From: Cryphonectria parasitica EP155 | Taxonomy: Eukaryota > Ascomycota > Sordariomycetes > Diaporthales > Cryphonectriaceae | Assembly (NCBI RefSeq): GCF_011745365.1 | Contig: NW_024468910.1 | Span: forward strand, 958,068 to 1,022,067 | Length of the DNA: 64,000 bases | Reading direction: 5' to 3' | Shown here: positions 1 to 9,635 of the stretch, piece by piece | Layout: every line of letters starts with the position of its first letter | Position numbering within the stretch: the stretch's first letter is position 1 | The notes under the pieces: model-generated | The model's database searches: none | What the model was told of the DNA's origin: nothing | The model's input: only the letters and a program-made list of their open reading frames with translations | Position numbers and translations under genes: made by a program

Positions 1-184
1 TCCGACAGAGCATTATATGCTCTTGATCTTCGTACACAGCACCTACATAAGATTCGAGATGAAGTTTTGTGCTGATAGAGTATATCAAGAGGGCCGCATT
101 TGCACATGTTGCAGTATCTCTCTCCCAGTATTGCTCGTGGTAACTCTTTGATATACCGATCCATCCTGTAGAAAACGAGAAAAG
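1..184. other. No recognisable feature
   Basis: I find no coherent reading frame, LTR terminus or RNA gene here. The stretch lies immediately left of decayed LTR sequence and could be the edge of an older repeat. Confidence 0.4.
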
Positions 185-273
185 TGTAATGAACGCTGCA
201 GTATCTCAAAGATCCTGAAGTATTCGTGGGTTTATGCTAACAAGAGCGGTGCCAAATATAAGCCTTGAATAGG
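185..273 (-). repeat. Partial G-family LTR end, directly before a second one
   Basis: The segment begins with the G-family terminus TGTAATGA and follows the first ~90 bp of that LTR (the CTGCAGTATC-like block, then TTTATGCTAACAAGAGCGGTG). At 274 the same terminus starts again, so two copies of one LTR end stand head to tail. It may come from unequal exchange or from an LTR inserting into an LTR. The strand is given in the sense of pol. Confidence 0.6.
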
Positions 274-700
274 TGTAATGATGCACTGCAATACCCGAAG
301 ATTCTGAAGTGCACAAAGAGTTTATGCTAACAAGAGCAGTGTCAAAGTGATATCCACTGAATACGGAACAAGTAACTGTAATCTGTGCAAGTGCTGATCA
401 TTCGCCTTTGGAGCTATTCAAGTGTGTGACAAATGAATACTTAGATTGACGACTGAAGAGCTATGTCCTGGTGGTCTATCTAGTGGTAATGAACGTGTTC
501 TTATATATCCAGCTCTTCAGTATGGCTCACTATTGCTCAGTGATGCTCACTGAGGCTCACTGCTGCTCACTGAGGCCCGGTGAGCACTGGTGAGCTCTTC
601 TGATTGGTTGGCCTGTATCAACCCTAACCCTAGATTACCTAATCTTGGTTGGGCGTGTTCATCTTTCAAACTGTAACTGTAAATTCCGGCGTAAAAGTGA
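274..700 (-). repeat. Degenerate G-family solo LTR
   Basis: It starts TGTAATGATGCACTGC and shares the conserved body, including the 10-bp inverted repeat CTGAAGAGCT / AGCTCTTCAG around a TATATA core and the CCTAACCCTA motif. The usual end (GGGTCATAACA) is not visible, so the right limit is approximate. Its middle block consists of short GCTCACTG-type repeats and differs from the middle block of every other copy in the window. Confidence 0.65.
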
Positions 701-774
701 GCCGGAAGAAGGCATCTTCGAGTTGATCTCCTGGGCTTTCCTATGGCGGCTGGTCCATCAGCTCTAGCTTCTAC

Positions 775-1510
775 ATGCAAATATGGCGAGGAACAGATAG
801 GCTAAGATCCCCAATTCTGCAGCCACGCCGGAACCCGGTGAGAGCGAGCAGAACCCCGAGCGATGAGAAAATCAACCCACGCCAGGAAACAGTTCCAACT
901 CAAGAAGGGTCTCAGGCGCCCAAATGTGCCTCTGGTGCCGCGATTGAAAAGGGGCCGACCTGGTCTACCTGTTTTCATCTGCCGGCTGAGCTTTGGGCGG
1001 CGCAAGACGAGCTGACAAGGCACGCACGGGTATTCCGTACACAGAGCTACATTATTAGTCTCATTCCAGTGCCCTGAATGCATGCGCTAGAGCTTAATCC
1101 TACCCATTATGCAACACTATCTCAGTGAGAGCAATCATATGGAAAGAATTCAGCATGCACCCCATCTCCCCGAGCAATCTTGCTATCTCAATACCGAAGG
1201 CCAGTACCATCATATGCGCAATCTGCAATGGCCCAAGTTTCTGTTCACAGCTTTATGCTCTTATATCAATGAGAATCACATCAATAGCTTCCTTACCGAT
1301 AAGTGCAAATATGTTACTTGCCTGGGCATGCCCGGGTATGGACAATCTTGGTATTGATGCCTACGTCTCTCACATCTCTGCACAATACGGCGTTCAATCT
1401 ATGGAGCGTTGTCCTTTTTATCGCATCTTTCTCACTCCAAGGAGTCTGGTCACCCATATCCGGGCCCACTTTCGGCGATCATGCCCGCTTACTTGTCCAA
1501 AGCGATACTC
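775..1510 (+). pseudogene. Fragment of tyrosine recombinase/C2H2 gene (second copy)
   Basis: This stretch is a degraded copy of 8120-8830. The same features appear in order: the linker ahead of the fingers, the STCFHLPAELWAAQDELTRHARVF finger remnant (compare the intact CxxC...ELTRHARVH finger near 8300), the block beginning near 1109 that matches 8420 onward, and the FLTPRSLVTHIRAHFRR-like finger near 1430-1480. Frames are broken repeatedly and finger cysteines are lost (CFHLPAEL in place of CFICRQSF). The recombinase core is absent. The fragment is bounded on the left by LTR debris. It shows that the gene at 6702-9491 is, or was, multicopy. Confidence 0.7.
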
Positions 1511-1582
1511 AGCCTAGGTATCTTTATATATACAGTGCTATGCATCCCTCGAAATGCGGAGGCTTCCTCCACAGTAGCCGGT

Positions 1583-2008
1583 TCACTGTGTTTGGCCATT
1601 GTGTAGGTATGTTGTCGGCTTGTCGGCTTGGACCCATTCCCTGATGAGGCGTTCGCGGATGTAGCTGGGGACGTCGCAGTCCTGGAGAGCAGCAGGAGTA
1701 GCAAACGGTCCCGCCCCGGTGATAACGCCGCCATCCCTCAAGCCTTCGTCAGCATTGTCTGTGGCGGCGTTGGCCTCCTGCTCTAGCGCCCGGAAGGTGG
1801 GGTCGTCCGCCTCGTCGGGTTCCTGGTCGGCAGGGGTTGTGGGTGTGACCTCGGCTTCAGCTGCAGCAGGGGCCCCCTGGTTCCTGGCATATGAGGTCTC
1901 GACGGCGCTGGAATACCAAGACAACTTCTGCTGGTGCTTGGGAGCTTCAATGTAAATTTTCAAAATAATAAAGATAATCTGGTCGTCGAGATCCCATTTG
2001 GCTGGCAT
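1583..2008 (-). CDS. Hypothetical protein, 141 aa
   Basis: An open frame runs from an ATG at 2008 (MPAKWDLDDQIIFIILKIYI) to a stop near 1583. The N-terminal ~35 residues are hydrophobic/basic, the middle is low-complexity and rich in Ala, Glu, Asp and Pro (residues ~50-100), and the tail (SYIRERLIREWVQADK) looks helical. I do not recognise a family. The upstream sequence on this strand is T-rich (a poly-A run on the plus strand at ~2027-2043). The better base composition compared with RIP-affected regions supports a real or recently real gene. An extra exon upstream is possible. Confidence 0.4.
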   Translation of the reverse strand: MPAKWDLDDQIIFIILKIYIEAPKHQQKLSWYSSAVETSYARNQGAPAAAEAEVTPTTPADQEPDEADDPTFRALEQEANAATDNADEGLRDGGVITGAGPFATPAALQDCDVPSYIRERLIREWVQADKPTTYLHNGQTQ

Positions 2009-2175
2009 TGTTGTTTCCAACTGAAAAAAAAAATAAAAAAAAAATTAGTAACGCGTTGTATATTTCGCATGTTCATTATAGACTCCACTTCATCAGGCAT
2101 TGTTAGTCGTACCTTTCTCCTTCAAAGATTATTGAGAATTGGTCCTGTCGGAATAAAGGCATTGGTCTCATGTGG

Positions 2176-2217
2176 GTGAAAGGGCCTTTCAGGCCCCTGA
2201 CACCAGGGCCCTTTCAC
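2176..2217. repeat. Perfect 11-bp inverted repeat (hairpin)
   Basis: GTGAAAGGGCC (2176-2186) and GGCCCTTTCAC (2207-2217) are perfect reverse complements separated by 20 bp. It lies in the ~450-bp stretch between the hypothetical gene and the DUF7924-type gene. It could be a hairpin in the 5' region of the latter, or a terminal remnant of a small transposable element. Nothing else in 2041-2454 is recognisable. Confidence 0.6.
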
Positions 2218-2454
2218 TAGGTTTCGGGCTAGCCGGCCCTTTGTTGTACTTTTCCTATAGAAACGGGTGCACCAGTACCTCTGGCCCCAGGATAGTTAGA
2301 AGGATGTAGTGCAAGTGAACTATGACCTGGCTTTTCACCCATCCTTCACCCCTATGAGTTCACTGCCCCACATTTGACAAAAGCACTTCGTAGACCGGTC
2401 TCTTTATTATCACCAGTTCCCACGCTCATTATCGTTTCCTGTGAGACGCCCTCC

Positions 2455-4020
2455 ATGGCGATCCTGCAGAACCCCAAGAGACAACGAGCAGACGAGGACT
2501 TGCAGGACGGTCGACGCGTCAAGTCACGGAAGATAGATCAGTCCTCGCTGGACCAGCGCCCAGCCCAGATACCTCGTCACCAGAGTTTCGACTCGCCCTC
2601 GCCCTCACCCTCCGTCGACACGCCCTCCTGGCACTACCCACCCGAGTTCTGGGACAGACTCTCGACGATTCCGCTGATCCGCTCGGCCCTGGAAGAGCTT
2701 GACCGGCGGATTTGCGAACAACCTGCCCCTCCTCCCCCGTCGTCGCCGACAGAGCCCGCTGCCCAAGACCTCGCCCGATTTGCACGCCACGGCGGACCAG
2801 ACCTGCGCGATCTTCGAGGGTATCCTGCTCCTGTGCTGAGCAAGCACCATACTGCTGCTACTATGAGCTCCTTATCTAGAAGCCAAGCAATCAAATCTAC
2901 CGATCCAACAACGGTTATGACCAAGTCAGAGACAACCAAGAGTAGAAAGTCATCCCCTTACAATCCTGGGTTCGATCAGCATTTGACCGACCATGGCATT
3001 CATACCATCTGGAAGTCGCAAAAGCTAAACTTGGAGGAAGTAAAAGTGGCACTCATGGCTCCAAGGCTATCACTCTCGCTCTCTTGCTTCTCAGACAATG
3101 CTTTCGAGACTTTCTATGAGACTAATGCTCAGGCAAAGGATAAAGATGATGTGTACAAATACGTTCTTCCCACCATTACTAGCTCTCGGAAAGATAATTA
3201 TTCCTTCACTGCGAATATAGCTTTCGGGAATCTAGCACCGCTCACTGATGGAACTATAGTAGCAGCTAAGCCGGACATCGCTCTAGGAGCTCTCCCTGAA
3301 CAACTCAACTCAACTATTCGCAGCGAGCTCCAACACTACATTATCCCTTCCACTTCGACGGATCGATTGATAGCGCCCAACTTCTTTCTGGAGGCGAAGG
3401 GCCCGCATGGATCTGCAGCAGTAATGATGCGACAGGCTCGCTATAATGGAGCAATCGGTACTCGGGCTATGCATAGCCTGCAGAACTATGGTCAGGAGGA
3501 GCCTGTATATGATAGCAAGGCTTATACCTACAGCTCAACCTACCATGATGGCCTACTCCAGCTATTCGCTCATCATGCTACTGCGCCCGCAACATCAGGA
3601 GGCCAGCCCGAGTACCACATAAACAAGATCAGGATATTTGCTATGACAGATATGCGTGAAACTTTTGTTCAAGGAGCTGCTGCATACAGGAATCTGAGGG
3701 ACCTAGCAACGCAGCAGCGAGCTACATTCATCGAGGCGGCCAACGCTACATACCGAGCGCGGGTCGCAGCTGCTCAGAAAGAGCCGATAGCTGAGGCACA
3801 GCTCTGCAACAACTCCAATTCCGTCTCGGACGAGAATTTCGACTGCGAGGCTGACCACACACCACCAGCCATCGAAAGATTACGATCTCCTGCAACGCAA
3901 GATGACCAGGGGTATAGCGTATTACCTGCGCTTGCTGCTGCCGGACCAGCGAATCCAAGCTCTATATCAACGTTGATATCGGAACGCCACAGTCGCCATA
4001 AGGCCTCTTCTAAGCGCTAG
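2455..4020 (+). CDS. DUF7924-type protein, PD-(D/E)XK-like fold suspected, 521 aa
   Basis: The open frame is intact from the first in-frame ATG (2455, MAILQNPKRQRADEDLQ) to TAG at 4018-4020. The N-terminus is basic and Pro/Ser-rich (residues 1-150) and probably disordered. The folded region, about residues 175-450, contains YNPGFDQHLTDHGI, LTDGTIVAAKPDIALGA, NFFLEAKGPHGSAA and YHDGLLQLFAHH. I recognise this order from the fungal family now called DUF7924. The pair P273-D274 with E313-x-K315 resembles a PD-(D/E)XK nuclease core; catalysis is inferred, not shown. Such genes are common in repeat-rich fungal regions. The gene shows no RIP-type nonsense codons and ends only ~48 bp before a gypsy fragment. 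The C-terminal ~100 residues are low complexity. Confidence 0.82.
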   Translation: MAILQNPKRQRADEDLQDGRRVKSRKIDQSSLDQRPAQIPRHQSFDSPSPSPSVDTPSWHYPPEFWDRLSTIPLIRSALEELDRRICEQPAPPPPSSPTEPAAQDLARFARHGGPDLRDLRGYPAPVLSKHHTAATMSSLSRSQAIKSTDPTTVMTKSETTKSRKSSPYNPGFDQHLTDHGIHTIWKSQKLNLEEVKVALMAPRLSLSLSCFSDNAFETFYETNAQAKDKDDVYKYVLPTITSSRKDNYSFTANIAFGNLAPLTDGTIVAAKPDIALGALPEQLNSTIRSELQHYIIPSTSTDRLIAPNFFLEAKGPHGSAAVMMRQARYNGAIGTRAMHSLQNYGQEEPVYDSKAYTYSSTYHDGLLQLFAHHATAPATSGGQPEYHINKIRIFAMTDMRETFVQGAAAYRNLRDLATQQRATFIEAANATYRARVAAAQKEPIAEAQLCNNSNSVSDENFDCEADHTPPAIERLRSPATQDDQGYSVLPALAAAGPANPSSISTLISERHSRHKASSKR

Positions 4021-4109
4021 AGAGACTCGTACAGTCCAACATCGGGCTTCCATCGCAAGAAACACAGTTCTGGAAAGTCCAGATAGAGGATCGTGCCTTC
4101 CTGATCGAT

Positions 4110-4662
4110 ATGTCGGACAGAGTCAACAAATCCCGTCACAAGAAGACGGAACAAACCACTTCTCTTTGGCTTATTGCTCTTTCTCGTTGCATCAAGATGC
4201 CAACTTGTTCTTTCTGCGAGGGTTGCAAGACTCGCTGTCTTTCTTCTGAGCAGGATTTCTCGCGTTGCATCGAGTGCATTCGTTTTAAGCGAGGAAATTG
4301 CGATATGCATGGTCTCTTGCTGTTGCAGGTGGAAAAGATCGTAGCTCAGCATTCCGCTGCTGAGGCTGCCTTAGATGATGCGGAGGAGGAGCTGGAGCAT
4401 GCTACAGCCAAAGTGCGCTGATTAAGAAAACAGCGCAAACTGTGGGCCGAGAAGATGGCGCGCGCTGTTCGTCGGGGTCTGGATACGATCGAGGAGCTTG
4501 ATCGTATAGAGGCGGAGGAATTGGCGAAAGAGCAGCAGGCTCGTGTCCCTGCTGGTCTGGCCTTCTGAGGGTTTGTTGGACTATTCCTTTTTGGGTCATG
4601 TGGACGATGTTGGGGTTTCTGGGGCTTCTGAGTCTCGGTCCGGGGCGGAGCGATCGTCCTAG
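4110..4662 (+). pseudogene. G3 accessory antisense ORF (Cys cluster + coiled coil)
   Basis: The frame starts MSDRVNKSRHKKTEQ. A cysteine cluster follows near residues 31-68 with spacing C-x2-C-x2-C-x3-C-x11-C-x2-C-x7-C (CSFCEGCKTRC ... CIECIRFKRGNC), which suggests zinc binding. Next comes a charged heptad-like helix (ALDDAEEELEHATAK ... IEELDRIEAEELAKEQQA) and a conserved tail ASESRSGAERSS. It is broken by a TGA at 4419-4421 and by one frameshift between ~4540 and 4568. The final TAG (4660-4662) overlaps the pol stop on the other strand (CTAG, 4659-4662). The ORF occupies the same position in G1 and G2. I know no named family; a nucleic-acid-binding or regulatory role is only a guess. Confidence 0.75.
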
Positions 4663-5010
4663 GCGCTGGTTTTTCTTTTCCAATACTCAGCTACCTTTTC
4701 TTGAGCGTTTTCGATGTTTTCCCGTAATTCCCATGAGTTTTCGCTGGCTGGATAACCTTTCCACTTGATAAGGTATTCTTGTATGCTGTCTGTGCCTCTA
4801 TGCTTGAGAATCTTTTCAACCTCATATTCTGGTTCGTCGTTTTCCGCTTCTGCTGTATTGTCTGTTAGTGTTTCCTGTGCTGCTAGCTCTAGCAGTGAGA
4901 TGTGGAAAACCGGATGTATCCTCATTCTGTGGGGTAGTGCTAATTCGTAGTTGACTGGGGAAATCTGTTGCAAGATTTTGAATAGTTCTAACTTTTTGTA
5001 ATCGAGTTTG
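4659..5010 (-). pseudogene. G3 pol C-terminus with chromodomain
   Basis: The minus-strand frame reads the end of a gypsy integrase (LQQISPVNYELALPHRMRIHPVFHISLLE) followed by a chromodomain (EYEVEKILKHRG ... EYLIKWKGYPASENSWE) and ends VAEYWKRKTSA. The YEVEKIL, WKGY and NSWE motifs are diagnostic. In this class of elements the chromodomain directs integration to modified chromatin. Upstream pol is missing because the solo LTR at 5018 and the break at ~5366 remove it. The stop codon is embedded in the CTAG shared with the convergent ORF. Confidence 0.85.
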
Positions 5011-5017
5011 TTGCTGG

Positions 5018-5335
5018 TGAACCAGAACTAGGGCGCCGTCGCCCTCGAAAGAAAAGGAACGAATGGCTGCCGAAGCAATGAGCAAGGGCTCGTGCAACCC
5101 AAGCGTGCCTGTACAGATGAGGACAGCAAACTAAGGCCACACGGGCGCAAGAACAGGGTGAAAAACCTGTCTTAGACCTGTCCAAAGGGTTCAAAATTGA
5201 AAGGAGAGAAAAGGATGCTTTTTTCTTGCCTCTAGCTAAAGAATTTGAAAAGTGGGTGGTATTCTTTATATGTATGAGGACTCTTGACCCACTGTACTCC
5301 ATGTCCTACGGACTACCACCCTGGCCACCACAACA
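5018..5335 (-). repeat. A-family solo LTR, TSD CTGG
   Basis: This 318-bp LTR reads TGAACCAGAACT...CCACCACAACA on +, so the pol sense (TGTTGTGG...GGTTCA) is minus. It is flanked by CTGG at 5014-5017 and 5336-5339. The same flanks without the insert are collinear with pol in G1 near 24860. On the minus strand a CATATAAAG TATA-like box lies near 5265-5275. It is close to the LTRs of elements A and B (319 bp each) but GC-richer, so less RIP-affected. Confidence 0.9.
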
Positions 5336-5366
5336 CTGGGCCTAGTCATTTTAATGTTTTTGCGGA

Positions 5367-6440
5367 GTGTGAAAACCGCTGCACCAACCTCGCTGACTCA
5401 GCTCCTCCTGATAAGGCATAGCGTGCCCCGCAGTGCCGATTCGGCTTAAGCCCCCGGCTCTCCGGCCATGATTCCTCGGCCTCCCGTGCATCCTTCCGTT
5501 TTCCTTCCGTTTAGACCTCGTCCGGCCTGGCTGCCCTCTCACCACTGGGGGTGGGCGGGGCGTAGCCAGGATGTGTCCTCAAAGGGCGCGTACTGCGGCC
5601 CCAACTGCTATTTACATCCCCGCGGCCCAGTGGGACAGGCTTCTGCCTCCTCAGGACTTACTTAAGTTCCCTACTCCCACCCTCCTTTGCCTGCTGCTTC
5701 CCTTCGCGCTTTATCTTGTCCTTCGCTCAGCCTGCTTTCGACCTGCCTCCGTCTTTTGCTTCTTCCCTGATGCTTTACGTATGCTTCTAATGCCCTGGTC
5801 GCGGTCCTCGGCGCTGCGCTCGTCAACCCCCTCCCCTTTCTTTCTCTCTTCCTCCCCCCGGGAACCTGTCCACTCCTCCTCTGGTCTTGCTTTTTCGAAT
5901 ACAAGTCTTGGTCCCTCAATCGACCGGTAATCCTTGTAATGGGCTGCAGGAAGACTGGTGTGTTACGCTTCAATGCGCAGAATACGACGGCTGAGGATGG
6001 TGAGGATGTGTGGGCGGCATCTGTCCCGCAATACAGCAAACCCAAGCTGGCAGTAAGCACAGAGAATAGCCGTGCTAGAATATTTTCGGACTGGAATAAG
6101 TATTTGTTATTGTACTATTATATATCTGGTATTCTCAGCTAACTTAATCCCAGTTTCATGTCTCTCATGCATCCTACGGTCAACTGTATGCAAGTATGAG
6201 AATTGATTATTCGGAATAATTACGAGTCCAAACTTCTCGTTCTGAAATTTATCGACAGGTATATCAAGCTCTCAAGCCGTCCTACCCGAACCTGGGATAC
6301 GATTATTCTGCAGAGATAGAAGCTGGTAACCTGCATCTCATCAGCAAATGAGGTAATGAAGCAGCTGATTGCTGCTGCTGAGGCCGAAATCGTTAAGCCT
6401 CAGAGACTAAAGAACCCCGATAAGGCTTGAATGCAACTCG
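5367..6440. other. No supportable gene; C/T-rich stretch then AT-rich spacer
   Basis: From 5367 to ~5940 the plus strand is rich in C and T, with open frames on both strands (119-129 codons) that look compositional: no motif, and no consistent codon pattern. From 6060 to 6440 there are short stretches such as LIAAAEAEIVKPQRLKN (near 6366-6415) that might be decayed N-terminal sequence of the downstream recombinase gene, but I cannot connect them in frame. Confidence 0.35.
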
Positions 6441-6701
6441 CCCGCCCTCAAGGCACGGATGGTGCTCGTGATATCGGGCCAGTCCGCGATATTACCAGGG
6501 TGTGTTAGTGCACTTCCCCTTCGCCACCTCTTCCTTTCCTACTCGCACCCTAAAACTTATCTTGTTTCCTTGTCTCTCCTGCCTGCAGTTCGGCTTCCTG
6601 CTCTTATAATTGGACTGTTGGAACTAATTGCCTCTGTTCAGTGGATCGCAACCATACTAAAGGATAAATGAGGTTTAACTATCGACAGCGGATATAGCAA
6701 G

Positions 6702-9491
6702 ATGGGAGCGACGCCTGAAGACGTTCAAAGGCTGCTGCGAACACTATGGGTAGCTGCCGATCACATTCCGATGCCGCCGATAAACCGCATTATGATGCAT
6801 CTATGGCTTATACTTCTCTACCATGCTGGCCCCCGACCTGGAATGTTGACTGATATACGGTGGAGAGATATCATACTATGGGTGAAACTCGACGAAAGCT
6901 GGCCGGGGGGGCGACGACCAGAGTCTAGCGTAACTCTTCACTGCAACAAGAGGAAGAGAGATGCCTTGCTGGTCGAGTCAGATGAGGATCGGTACGTTGA
7001 CACTCTGATATCCACTCTTGGACGCGCATCTGACTGTACTCTAGGTTCGAATTCGACCTTATGATGATGGCTACCCTACTCCTCTGCTTCACTCACCTCT
7101 TCATCGCTCTAGCTATGAAAGTAGATGCCTTAAAGATACGCTTTAAGTCTGTGGAGGATGTGATCCGTCAGCCTATCCTTAACAGCAGCGGTTGCGCAAC
7201 TTTGGAGTGGAACGAGGAGATGCTCGACAAACGGGTATTGACCCTAAGCTACGCTACCTTCCACTCATATTGGGTTCGTCTCTGCATTGTAGCAGGCTTT
7301 GAGACAGTGCTGCGCTCCTATTCATTTCGCGTTAGTGCCGGGGCAAGCATTAATAGTAGGCTACCCCTCTACCGCCTCCCCCCCTCCCTCTAGCGGGTAG
7401 GCGGCTCTTGCCCCCCTCATTTTGCTAAAGCTCACGATCTAACAAGCTATAAACAGAGCATACGACCAGTAGTACACGCTGCTATATCATGGGGCATACG
7501 AACAAAACATTTCAGAGGGATTATCAGAGCCGGAATATTCGAGTTAACTTCCAAAAGATACACTTTGGCGATCTTGCAGGGATCACAGATACTCTCCCTC
7601 TCTCTGATATCTCGCCACATTACAACCTCTTCGCCCCTATTTATATCACGCAAGACCATATAAGAGAGATTGAGATCGGCAAATGTATCCAGGAGCTGCG
7701 CTGTGATATTGACGCATTGAAAGCGCGAGGCGCTGATGCGAGCAAGATTCAAGAGGCTGAGGATACCTTGAAATACTGGCGGTCCCGTCTCCAGGAGTTG
7801 AAGCTTCTGGAGCGGCGGAGAGAATATTTCCGACAGGCCGCACAGCTTCGGCAAGAACGCGACGAGGCCAGTCTCCGAAGCCTGCAGGAGGATCCCTATC
7901 AGCATTACAACGGTCCGGGACTTCATTTAATACTAGATATCGAGAGGCTGATGCACTTATGGGCGCCAAGGACGGTCTTCGATTCCGAGGCGGAAGCCAG
8001 GGCGCTCGAGGCTATACAGTGGCTGATATATTATATGGAGGGCAGCTTTGCGCTAATCTCCCGGGCTTCTCGCGGCGCCGATCTGTTACCTGCAGCTTCT
8101 GCATGCGAACAAGGGAACGAACAGTCATGCCAGGATACCCAACCTGCAGCCTCGCGGGGATCCGGTGGAAGCGAGCAGATCGCGAGCAACGAGAAGAGCA
8201 ACCCACATCAAGCAATGGCCTCAACTCAAGGAAGGTGTCAGGAACCTATATATGCCTCTGGTGTCACAGCCGACAAGGGGACGACGAAGCCTACCTGTTT
8301 CATCTGCCGGCAGAGCTTTGTGCGGCGCAGCGAGCTGACGAGACACGCACGGGTGCACAGGGCCACGTTATCAGTCCCGTTCCAATGTCCTGAGTGCAAG
8401 CGCCACAGCCTAACGCCACCCACTACGCAGACACCAGCTCAATGAAGCAACCATGTGGAAAGGGTCCACGGCAAACAGCATGCCCCCAACTTCCTCGAGC
8501 ACCTCGCCGTCTCGACCTCGAAGGCCAATATTTTCGACGAAGTTACATGTGCTATTTGCAACAGCCGAGTTTCGATACACAGCTTTGCGCGTCATATCAA
8601 CACGAAGCACATCGACAGCTCCCTTAACGATCAGTGCAAAATCGTCACTTGCCCGTCGTGCCCCGGTATGGACAACCTCAGTATCGACACTTACGCCTCT
8701 CACATATCCACCCAATACGGCGTCCAACCCTTGGAGCGTTGTTCTTTTTGTCGCAACTTTTTAACTCGGAAGGGTCTGGTCACACACATCCGAGCCCACT
8801 TTCGGCGGTCGTCGAGCCCGCTTCCCTGTCCGCTGTGCGAGCAGCAAGATCAAGAGGCCGCGTGCTTTGAGGATTATCCCTCCTGGCGTATCCATGCCAT
8901 CCAGACTCCCGGTCATTTGCTTGAGAACTCTGCCTTAGCGCCGGTGTACTCTCCGGACGTGGTCCTATGTTATGACCCATCCAACATGCAGGTCACGAAA
9001 CAGGCCCCGCTAACAAGGGACCAGATATCACGACCCAACGTCGGACACCAGCCAGGATTACATAACCAAGAAGGGATTATATAAGCTAGGAAAGGGACCA
9101 CAAGTAACGACCAATCAGAAGAGGACCGCAACAGTCGACGATCAGTTCTTACGGTTCAAGCTGTGAACCGCAACAGTCGAACACCGACTTGTACGGTTCA
9201 TACTGAAGAGCTGAATATATAACCACACGTTCATTACTATTAGATAGATCATTGTACATAGCTCTTCAGTCGTCAATCTAAGTATCCATTTAACACATAC
9301 TTGGATAGCTCCAAAGGCAGTGAGACACTTGCATTCAGACCTCAGTGCGTTTTCCGTATTCAAGGCCTGCACTTAGCATCGCTCTTGTTAGCATAAACCC
9401 CTTCAGTACTTAAGGATCTTCGGATTACTGCAGTGCTCATTACATCCTAAGCAAGGAGCGCAAGGCTAACGAAGAGCTGATAGCCTTTTAA
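6702..9491 (+). pseudogene. DUF3435-like tyrosine recombinase with C2H2 zinc fingers, interrupted
   Basis: Inferred exons are 6702-6991, 7045-7355 and 7457-8967, with introns 6992-7044 (gtacgt...ctag) and 7356-7456 (gtaggc...acag) that join in frame. The catalytic core shows the Arg box HAGPRPGMLTDIRW, then YSFRVSAGASIN (His/Lys-x-x-Arg region), GHTNKTF and the nucleophile Tyr codon at 7522-7524 (FQRDYQSRN). A coiled region follows (EAEDTLKYWRSRLQELKLLERR), then fingers (CFICRQSFVRRSELTRHARVH, FQCPEC...HVERVH, CAICNSR...HINTKH, CSFCRNF...HIRAH). Damage: a TGA at 8443-8445 inside a finger, in the same frame as what follows, and a solo LTR at 8968-9444. Without the LTR the frame continues VVLSKERKANEELIAF to TAA at 9489-9491. 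The N-terminus before 6702 is unresolved. The family resembles Crypton or Starship-captain recombinases. Confidence 0.75.
8968..9444 (+). repeat. G-family solo LTR, TSD TCCTA
   Basis: The 477-bp insert begins TGTTATGACCCATCC and ends GCTCATTACA. It is flanked by TCCTA at 8963-8967 and 9445-9449. Its orientation is opposite to all other G LTRs in the window. It retains the conserved inverted repeat and carries its own middle block, with two copies of an ACCGCAACAGTCGA motif near 9126-9180. It is little affected by RIP, so the insertion may be young. Confidence 0.93.
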
Positions 9492-9635
9492 TGCCCGGCT
9501 TTTGCCCCTTCGGATATTAGCTTTGATACGTAATGACCATCGTTTTGCGCACCGCTGTGCCTTGGTCCTACCAGCTTGCAAAGTGCATGCTTTTCCATAG
9601 TCAGCATCTCAAACATAGGTGAAGCATATGCGCTA

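Larger units (their letters stand above)
4068..5366 (-). mobile_element. G3: truncated chromodomain Ty3/gypsy element (3' end only)
   Basis: Homology to the full elements G1 (23.7-24.9 kb) and G2 begins near 4068 and ends near 5366. It covers the accessory antisense ORF and the convergent 3' end of pol. Neither LTR of its own family is present. A solo LTR of the A family is inserted at 5018-5335; removing it and one CTGG copy restores collinearity with G1. G3 is the least mutated of the three G copies, so it is the best template for reading the family's 3' end. Confidence 0.8.

Noticed and set aside
624..640. Telomeric repeat suggesting a chromosome end
   Set aside because: Only two hexamers, recurring inside several LTR copies at internal positions; it is part of the LTR.
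2374..2454. Upstream extension of the DUF7924-type gene
   Set aside because: The extension would begin with TTG; the first in-frame ATG is 2455.
5571..6060. Open frames of 119-129 codons on both strands
   Set aside because: Overlapping on opposite strands, no motif, and best explained by C/T-rich composition.
8968..9084. Native C-terminus of the zinc-finger protein reading through CYDPSNMQVTKQ
   Set aside because: Those codons lie inside the solo LTR; the TSD shows the real end continues at 9450.
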